In this document: in pieces, positions 9,005-14,149 of the stretch
How positions within the stretch are numbered: position 1 is the stretch's first letter
Layout of the letters: the number at the start of each line of letters is the position of its first letter
Source of the DNA: Gonapodya sp. JEL0774
Taxonomy: Eukaryota > Monoblepharomycota > Monoblepharidomycetes > Monoblepharidales > Gonapodyaceae
NCBI GenBank assembly: GCA_027604505.1
Contig: JADIIX010000315.1
Coordinates: forward strand, 1-14,149
Direction of reading: 5' to 3'
Length of the DNA: 14,149 nucleotides
Made by a program: the position numbers and the translations under genes
Notes under the pieces: model-generated
Told to the model about the DNA's origin: nothing
Seen by the model: only the letters and a program-made list of their open reading frames with translations
Databases searched by the model: none

Positions 9005-10102
9005 CTACTTGCTACTTTGTTCTTTGATCAGCTCCTTCTGAAGTTTGTCCAAGGACCATTTCTCATCCAGCCGACAAGTCTCAAGAGCTTGTACTGCCCT
9101 CTCCACACCTCCCTCCTTCTCCTGCAGGTCCTCAATGGCCTTGTACAACGCCTTCCACCTACAGGCAAATTGTGAATCTCCAACTCGCCATTGTGCTCCA
9201 AAGCACTTATCCAGCTCCTTCACTGGTGGGCCACCTGCGTATCCATCTATGTACTCGGACCAGCCATCGGGGACTGTCTTGATTGAACGATTGAACTTGT
9301 ACTTGGGCATTTCACCACCTCTGGGCCAACAAAACCCAGAAGTGGCCCTCTCAGGCTCTCCCTCCTCCTCCCCCTCGTTTGCAGCATTAGCACAATTTTG
9401 GTCTCGACCACTCCCAATCTGTTCCTGATCACGCTCACGTTGACCCACTTCACTTGAGTGGTTTGCAGCTGATTGGCCCTGTGTTCGTAGCTCGTGGCTT
9501 CCTCTACTGCTCTGACCCCCACTCCCCGCCAAAGAAGACGCATCAATTGCCGTCAGCGTCTCCGTAAATGAACGAATTCCATTTCCTAGTGCCTTCAGCA
9601 TGGTATTGTTCACTCGAACAAGAGACGAAACCTGATGATTCAAAGAGTCAACAGTTTCTATCAAAGGTTGGACTGTGCGCTGAACCGAAGAGACTGTGTC
9701 ACGTTGATGCGCAGCCATTGCATCCATGAGGTCTGGAACAGCTGTTTGAAGATCTGTCATGACTGGCATTTGAACACCAGGTGCTTCCATGGCTGCCTTC
9801 AACCTGTCCCGGAAGTTATGAAACTGTGGAGACTGAAAGACAGGGGTCTGAAATAAGTGATGGGATTCGTAGGCAGGGTTGCTCATCAAAACTGCCCCAT
9901 CTTGGAGGATAACAATGCGAAGCCACCGCAGTAGATCTAAGAAACCGATGGCTGCAAGATCCTGAGACACTCCTGTCCTACTTGTCACTTCAGCAAATAA
10001 ATCGTCGATCCCGGGAAATATCAGTGACTGCAGATCTTCATCGCGATGCCACGAACTCGGGGCACTGCGTAAAGTCCACTGCAACCTGCCCAGAATGAGA
10101 GT
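9005..10102 (-). CDS. Crypton-derived protein, C-terminal half with GCR1_C-like DNA-binding domain
   Basis: An open frame free of stops for over 350 codons, ending at the stop at 9005-9007. In order: DEDLQSLIFPGIDDLFAEV and LAAIGFLDLLRWLRIVILQD, resembling the region just after the recombinase in Ndc10/Crypton proteins; PVFQSPQFHNFRDRL; a stretch likely to form a coiled coil (about residues 115-180); a polar, acidic linker with many Gln and Glu; and, from about residue 258, KYKFNRSIKTVPDGWSEY followed by GGPPVKELDKCFGAQWR, which matches the GCR1_C DNA-binding pattern. No tyrosine recombinase motif is present. There is no good ATG at the start: the frame opens after a TGA (10103-10105), so translation most likely arrives from the upstream half by splicing. 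Intact over more than 1 kb in a region where nearly every other gene is broken. Confidence 0.8.
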   Translation of the reverse strand, partial: TLILGRLQWTLRSAPSSWHRDEDLQSLIFPGIDDLFAEVTSRTGVSQDLAAIGFLDLLRWLRIVILQDGAVLMSNPAYESHHLFQTPVFQSPQFHNFRDRLKAAMEAPGVQMPVMTDLQTAVPDLMDAMAAHQRDTVSSVQRTVQPLIETVDSLNHQVSSLVRVNNTMLKALGNGIRSFTETLTAIDASSLAGSGGQSSRGSHELRTQGQSAANHSSEVGQRERDQEQIGSGRDQNCANAANEGEEEGEPERATSGFCWPRGGEMPKYKFNRSIKTVPDGWSEYIDGYAGGPPVKELDKCFGAQWRVGDSQFACRWKALYKAIEDLQEKEGGVERAVQALETCRLDEKWSLDKLQKELIKEQSSK

Positions 10103-10799
10103 TCACTGCCCTCTTCCATTTTGAAGAGCTAGTGCTCCCTCTGTTTTGGTGGAGTGTCAATCCATCCTCTTGTTGTATCTTGTCCTCAGAGTCCATTTCA
10201 ATCACCTGATCGGCATGCTGTGACTGTCCTTCAGCAGTGGTGGGAGTTTCTCCATTCCCTGACTCAAACCTCCTCACTCCACTCTCTTCTCTTTCATTTT
10301 GTCGCCCCACACAACTTTCACCGTCCTGCGTGGGAGGTTCTACGTTTGAAATCAGCCGATGTTTTCGACTCTTCTTTGCGATTTGGAGCTCATTCCCATC
10401 CTCGTCCACAAAAAACTTTCGTGCAATACGATTGCCGCGAGGGATAATCACTTTCTCCAAGAAAAGAAGGAGCTTGGCCTCCGATACCAAGTCCCTGTCA
10501 GAGAAGTTCCGTTCCAGACACCAAGCCCCCCACAGCTTCTGCGTTGGTTCGTACACTTTCGTTGTTCCTTTTGGACGCTCTGCAAGCTTGTGTTCCACGG
10601 CATGCCTTGTAGCGGCTAGGAGGTCAGCTTCATTCGCAGCGGCTTGCGATAGGTGGGCAGACCCCACGGTTGCAAGTGTCTCTGAATCCAAAGCAGTCCA
10701 GCCGGGGGAAGAAGGTGATTCAGAATTTAAAAGTCGCCCAGCTGCTGCAACTGAAGCGGGCAGCAAAGCGAGTGACGAGACGGAGGGTTGGTTAGACAT
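10038..10799 (-). CDS. Crypton-derived protein, N-terminal half
   Basis: ATG at 10799 opens 253 codons to a TGA at 10038-10040. The first 75 residues are Ala- and Ser-rich. Residues 79-122 (TTKVYEPTQKLWGAWCLERN, then LVSEAKLLLFLEKVIIPRGN) match the N-terminal helical DNA-binding part of fungal Crypton/Ndc10-type recombinases, which precedes the catalytic domain. A basic patch (AKKSRKHR, about 141-148) could be a nuclear signal. Residues 150-253 are polar and low in hydrophobics. The recombinase with its Arg-His-Arg-Tyr residues should follow here, but the sequence passes directly to the C-terminal half in another frame. A candidate intron at 10079-10205 would fuse residues 1-198 to the C-terminal half. 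A 59-nt intron sits just upstream of the ATG. The gene is divergent from the kinase remnant. Confidence 0.75.
   Translation of the reverse strand: MSNQPSVSSLALLPASVAAAGRLLNSESPSSPGWTALDSETLATVGSAHLSQAAANEADLLAATRHAVEHKLAERPKGTTKVYEPTQKLWGAWCLERNFSDRDLVSEAKLLLFLEKVIIPRGNRIARKFFVDEDGNELQIAKKSRKHRLISNVEPPTQDGESCVGRQNEREESGVRRFESGNGETPTTAEGQSQHADQVIEMDSEDKIQQEDGLTLHQNRGSTSSSKWKRAVNSHSGQVAVDFTQCPEFVASR
10079..10205 (-). other. Candidate 127-nt intron joining the two Crypton-derived halves
   Basis: On the minus strand the donor GTGATT at 10205 follows a CAG codon in phase 0, and the acceptor GGTTGCAG ends at 10079, just before the in-frame TGG of the downstream half, also phase 0. The acceptor has a short pyrimidine-rich stretch (CTCTCATTCT) nearby. 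Removing it gives one frame of about 555 codons (198 + 357). It is longer than the other introns here, and alternatives such as frameshifting or two separate proteins remain open. Confidence 0.45.
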
Positions 10800-10812
10800 G
10801 GTTTTCGGCGTT

Positions 10813-10871
10813 CTGTAGAAGGAAATGCTTCGATCTCGCCCATATGTAACTAAAACAACATCCAAACTTAC
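10813..10871 (-). other. Candidate 5' UTR intron, 59 nt
   Basis: Minus-strand donor GTAAGT at 10871 and acceptor TTCCTTCTACAG ending at 10813, 13 bases before the ATG at 10799. Both sites are close to consensus and the length fits the other introns in this window. Confidence 0.65.
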
Positions 10872-11082
10872 ATAATCAGCGGATTTTGTCACTGTTTCGG
10901 TATCCTTCCTTTCCGTTTCTTTTCCAGCGCAATGAGATTCGGCGCCTGCCTTTAAAGAACAATAGTTTCGCAAGTTGAAGCTCCTCGAACGCCTGCAATC
11001 TTGGAAGAGAGATCGAATTCCGTTTGACTTCCACGTAGTTGGCGAGATTGAAGACAAAAGTCCGTGTTTGGGTGGTGGGGAA

Positions 11083-11294
11083 AGGTCAGTGGCGTGTGGT
11101 TAGTAGACCACAAAGGTCACCTTGCGCACGATAATATTATTATTTACATAAGGTCATGTAACATGTTGGTTTCTAGAGCACTGTGGTGATGTTACCTGCA
11201 TGTTTATTAACCATGGGTCATGACCTGCCCTTGGTGACCCATGACCCAGGGTGCGCAGAGTGGGAGGTTCCTCGCTATTGCAGATTGACCCATG
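11083..11294. promoter_or_regulatory. Divergent intergenic region rich in GGTCA/TGACC half-sites
   Basis: AGGTCA occurs at 11083-11088, 11114-11119 and 11151-11156. A perfect palindrome GGTCATGACC lies at 11216-11225. TGACCCATG occurs at 11235-11243 and 11286-11294, and inverted (CATGGGTCA) at 11212-11220. In all about eight half-sites fall in roughly 210 bases, between the divergent Crypton-derived gene and the kinase remnant. AGGTCA is the half-site of nuclear receptors in animals, and TGAC cores are also used by bZIP factors. The regulatory role is inferred from density and position only. Confidence 0.4.
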
Positions 11295-12508
11295 TGAACT
11301 CAAAAACTGTTAAAGAATGTAAATTCAAGACCTTTTGGCAAGTTCAAGTACTCAAAAAAATTTCCGCTGCGCGGCGCTTGAATTCAAGATTGGCCTCCCT
11401 GACACCGATCCAATGCCCGAATTTCGCTTCAAGTGCAAATTGTCCTGGTCTCTTCAATCTCCGACCTCTCCCGCAGCTCTACTGTATTCTTCGCGACCCC
11501 TTGTGATCTGTTCTCGAATGAGCCCACACCCCCCGACACCATCCCGCCGGACCTCCGCCAGGTCTCCTTCTTCGATAAGCACTCTCAAGACCTCAACTCA
11601 CGGCGCACATCTAAGCTACTGTCTGGTTTTTTGGCGATGCACCGTGATAACAAAACTACTGAGGGAAACTGGGACGGCTCACTGTCTGCAGACGGGGTGA
11701 AGAGGGGTGAAACGGTCTCCAACGGGGACAAGGAGAAGATTATCGGGACCAAATCTCGAGAGGTACTTTGGGATGAGTGGTTGTCGGAATGTGAACCCCC
11801 GATGCCGGTCACGCCACCATGATTTGGTCCCCAATCCAACCAATAAGCCAAATCCCTCCCCAAACCACAGTGGGCTATTGGCAAGACCCTCGGTCAAGGA
11901 TCTCTCGCCTCGGTCTCAGAAGTCCGTCCTCTCGTGGTGTGAGGCGGGTATGAACAGGAACTTCAGTCTGTCCTCAAGTCTTCCAAGGTTGTTCCCTGTG
12001 GAGACATGAACGTCAGCAAAAACAACCGCCACCAGTTTCTATACGTGGTCCGGGAATTGGCGACACTGCTACACTTGTTGAGGAGGCACCCAACTTTCCC
12101 CGGACTGAATGAGGCGAAGAGTGTAAAGGCATTGCTCCCTATCCCGCTTGGGATATTGAGTCAGACTGCCACGTCTAATTCTACCTCCTTATTAGTTCGG
12201 TCACCCGTCTATCCTCAAAAATCTAATACGAGCACATTAGATTCTGACAACCGCGAGGTTTACACGTTTATGGAACGCGCCAAGGGGATTAGATTGTTTG
12301 ACTACCTCTGAGAGCGTGGCGGGAAACTTCCTGAAAAAGAAGTGAAAATTTTGATGAAGCAATTGTTGAGGACGCTTGGTGATGTAAGCTTGAAATGAGG
12401 AGTGCCCAATGAATGGCGGGTTTTCGCAAATGTGGTGTTAACCCTTTTCTGATCATCGATTCGCCAGACTACATGCAAACCAACCGCGTCGTGCACCGTG
12501 ATATCAAG

Positions 12509-12596
12509 GTTAGCTCCTGACGTTGATGTATGTGAGTGCACACAGCTATGAGCTGACTGAGGCTAGTGATAATTGTTCCCTATGTACCTTGTCAAG
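12509..12596 (+). other. Intron, 88 nt, phase 0, in the kinase remnant
   Basis: Donor GTTAGC directly after HRDIK; acceptor CTTGTCAAG ending at 12596. Splicing produces HRDIKLDNIIID, the expected catalytic-loop order, which strongly supports the junction. Confidence 0.75.
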
Positions 12597-12622
12597 CTGG
12601 ACAACATCATTATTGACCCACA

Positions 12623-12692
12623 GTAGGTTTGTGACGTATTCAGTATAGCTCTGTTTTGCGACGTTAATGTCTGTTTGCCTTGATGGGTGCAG
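12623..12692 (+). other. Intron, 70 nt, in the kinase remnant
   Basis: Donor GTAGGT at 12623 after the IIIDP codons; acceptor GGGTGCAG ending at 12692. The next exon should contain DFG but reads VNF and then a stop, so the following coding sequence is damaged. Confidence 0.55.
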
Positions 12693-12993
12693 TGTGAACT
12701 TCTAGAACACTTCACGTCATGTGATTGACTCCAACTTGGCGACGTTTTACCACCCGAGTATTCTGCGGAACAAGCGAGTGGTACGTTTCCGATTACCTGA
12801 TGATCTATTCCTCCTTCTAACTCCACACGTGCGCGGGGTTGCATCAACTACAGTTCTCCTGAAATTCTTGGGACGGCCATTACCCAGAGCGTGGAAGACA
12901 CTTTGCCGAAATGGGGTGTAGCGACTTGCGGTCTTTTGGTGTGGTCATGTATGGCATGTTGGTTGGTTATTTCCCCTTCGTGAGGTCCGAGAT

Positions 12994-13058
12994 GTGAATC
13001 GAGGCGATATATGCTATTGCTGAAGAATTCTAATCGTGATCCTGGTTCTCTTCTACAG
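12994..13058 (+). other. Intron, 65 nt, in the kinase remnant
   Basis: Donor GTGAAT at 12994 after REVRD; acceptor TTCTCTTCTACAG ending at 13058 with a strong pyrimidine tract. It leads into the C-lobe exon beginning RSQTPRKSYKEILKF. Confidence 0.6.
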
Positions 13059-13337
13059 CGCTCTCAAACACCACGCAAATCATACAAAGAAATACTCAAA
13101 TTTCATGAGAAATCCCTCGTTTGGATCGGCTCGGATCACGTTACACAACCTGAACGTCGCTTCGCAGAAAAGTTTCTCAATCCCGGACTTGTGGGCCACC
13201 TCACCTTAGGGAAGCTCGTTGAAGATCCATACCTGCCCGGTGTGGCGATCTCTTTGATGATTTCTGGTTTGAGTTGGCGCACAGCGACAATCTATCCATC
13301 AAAGTTCCTAGATGACCTCCATTTGCGTCCCCAGTAA

Positions 13338-14149
13338 CGCTTTCGGCTGAGCTGAGACGGTTCTGAACAATTAATCAGGCTGGTATCTCACCCAAAATGA
13401 CGTCTGAAGATCTGGACGTGCAGTATTTTGCGATAGGAGGGCCATGTTAAAGATGCAAGGCACAGAGCCACTACTGTGTGTCTTGGAACAAGAGAGAATG
13501 GTTGTGGGAGACTTTCTGGTCGTTGATGTTGACGTGGACAATCGGATGCCCCTCAATAGCAGTAGGAAGAGTTCAGACTGTTGTTGCGCCGGATCTGTGG
13601 CCTACAGACTCTATATCTTCGTTGTCGTCGGAAAACTTTGGCGTTGGATTGATACAGGGTGGAAACCCGTCGACGAGCTCTCACTGGATAGCGTTTCGGG
13701 TAGGCGATGAAACCACAACGTCATGAGCACCAAGCCAACAAGCACCTCCGCCGATTTACCTCTCTATGCCCCAGCCTCCAAGATCCAGGGGTGGGAGCTG
13801 AGCTACAAATTGAAAATGACCATTGGAAAAATGGTATGCAATCACTTCCGAACTGTGAAGGCTGCAAAGGGACTGGAAGAAGAGCAAGGAAGGACCTGCC
13901 ACGCATGTCGGGAGAGATGGAGAATGCTGCTTCAAGTCACCATTTGGTGTTGTGAGACACAATGAATCTGCGTTGAAAGCCACAATCTGCGTACCTTCTT
14001 TTCGACGATGGAGCAGCTTTTTGCTGCATTTAGATAGGGACCCGGTTAAATATTACAAGTGTCAATATTCACTGCAAGATTTTGTTGGAGTTAACATTTG
14101 CTGGTCGGGGAGAGTGTGAGCATGGTACGAGGAATGATAGCTAGGAAGA
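13338..14149. other. Unrecognised sequence after the kinase remnant, possible gene fragments
   Basis: Two stretches on the plus strand may be coding. At about 13478-13726 a frame reads VQTVVAPDLWPTD and ENFGVGLIQGGN before ending at TGA. At 13723-13965 an ATG-started frame of 80 codons reads LPLYAPASKIQGW, a Lys-rich middle and GRTCHACRERW. The CHACR motif resembles the start of the CXXC R1-type zinc finger (CDCA7 family, CHQCRQK), but the later Cys pairs are not visible, so this is weak. No start or splice structure could be fixed. Other frames here are equally open. The right end of the window cuts the region. Confidence 0.3.

Larger units (their letters stand above)
11403..13337 (+). pseudogene. 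Serine/threonine protein kinase gene, decayed
   Basis: The landmarks of a protein kinase appear in order. Glycine-rich loop TLGQGSLASVSEV at about 11886-11918; helix C region RELATLLHLLRRHP at about 12048-12089; hinge and D region VYTFMERAKGIRLFDYL; E region EKEVKILMKQLLRTL; catalytic loop VVHRDIK (12491-12508) spliced to LDNIIIDP; an activation-segment end INYSSPEIL (12843-12869) in place of APE; DLRSFGVVMYGMLVGYFPF (12923-12979), where the usual Trp is Arg; and C-lobe sequence KSYKEILKF and LTLGKLVEDPYLPG. HRDIKLDN indicates a Ser/Thr kinase. About 140 codons of Pro/Ser-rich sequence precede the domain. Stops at 11820 (TGA), 11844 (TAA), 11940 (TGA) and 12309 (TGA), frame shifts, and no recognisable DFG make it a pseudogene. 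It was an ordinary spliced gene, so not a retrocopy. The kinase family is uncertain. Confidence 0.82.

Noticed and set aside
10237-10818. Plus-strand open frame of 193 codons opposite the Crypton-derived gene
   Set aside because: Composition is unnatural and the opposite strand matches a known domain, so this is an antisense shadow.
488-12311. Reassigned UGA codon explaining the many in-frame TGA stops
   Set aside because: TAG, TAA and frameshifts also occur, the intact frames use TGG for Trp, and Arg (from CGA) fits the contexts better than Trp or Cys.

Overview
This window is eukaryotic. Its genes are interrupted by short GT-AG introns (about 55 to 90 nt), it has AATAAA signals, and it carries several transposon families separated by long gene-poor stretches. 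The best clue to the host is the gene at 9.0-10.8 kb. Its C-terminus looks like a GCR1_C DNA-binding domain and its N-terminus like the arm-binding part of Crypton (Ndc10-type) recombinases, an arrangement best known from fungi. A fungus is therefore my first guess, but an early animal or another methylating eukaryote is not excluded. CpG is scarce in the gene-poor parts and common in the right third, so the genome probably loses methylated CpG.

Layout. 1-92: acidic end of a gene that starts outside the window. 320-1149 (minus) and 1241-2561 (plus): two decayed, divergent reading frames of an unrecognised element. The plus one ends in a Cys-rich putative zinc-binding domain and has a clear 62-nt intron. 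2562-3997: gene-poor. 4001-6907: a complete PIF/Harbinger transposon with TAA target duplications, imperfect terminal repeats, a Myb/SANT-like gene (plus) and a DDE transposase (minus). Both genes are broken, and the transposase has Asn where the family has its second catalytic Asp. 6911-9004: gene-poor. 9005-10799 (minus): a Crypton-derived gene that keeps both end domains but lacks the tyrosine recombinase between them. A 127-nt phase-0 GT-AG intron could join its two halves into about 555 residues. About 11.08-11.29 kb: a divergent intergenic region dense in GGTCA/TGACC half-sites. 11403-13337 (plus): a decayed serine/threonine kinase gene. 13338 to the end: unrecognised, possibly fragments of a further gene.

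The window is mostly a transposon graveyard. The exception is the Crypton-derived gene, whose two long frames have no internal stop. It may be a domesticated DNA-binding protein or a young non-autonomous copy. Nothing suggests that the separate elements work together. No tRNA, rRNA, CRISPR array or bacterial-type operon was seen.
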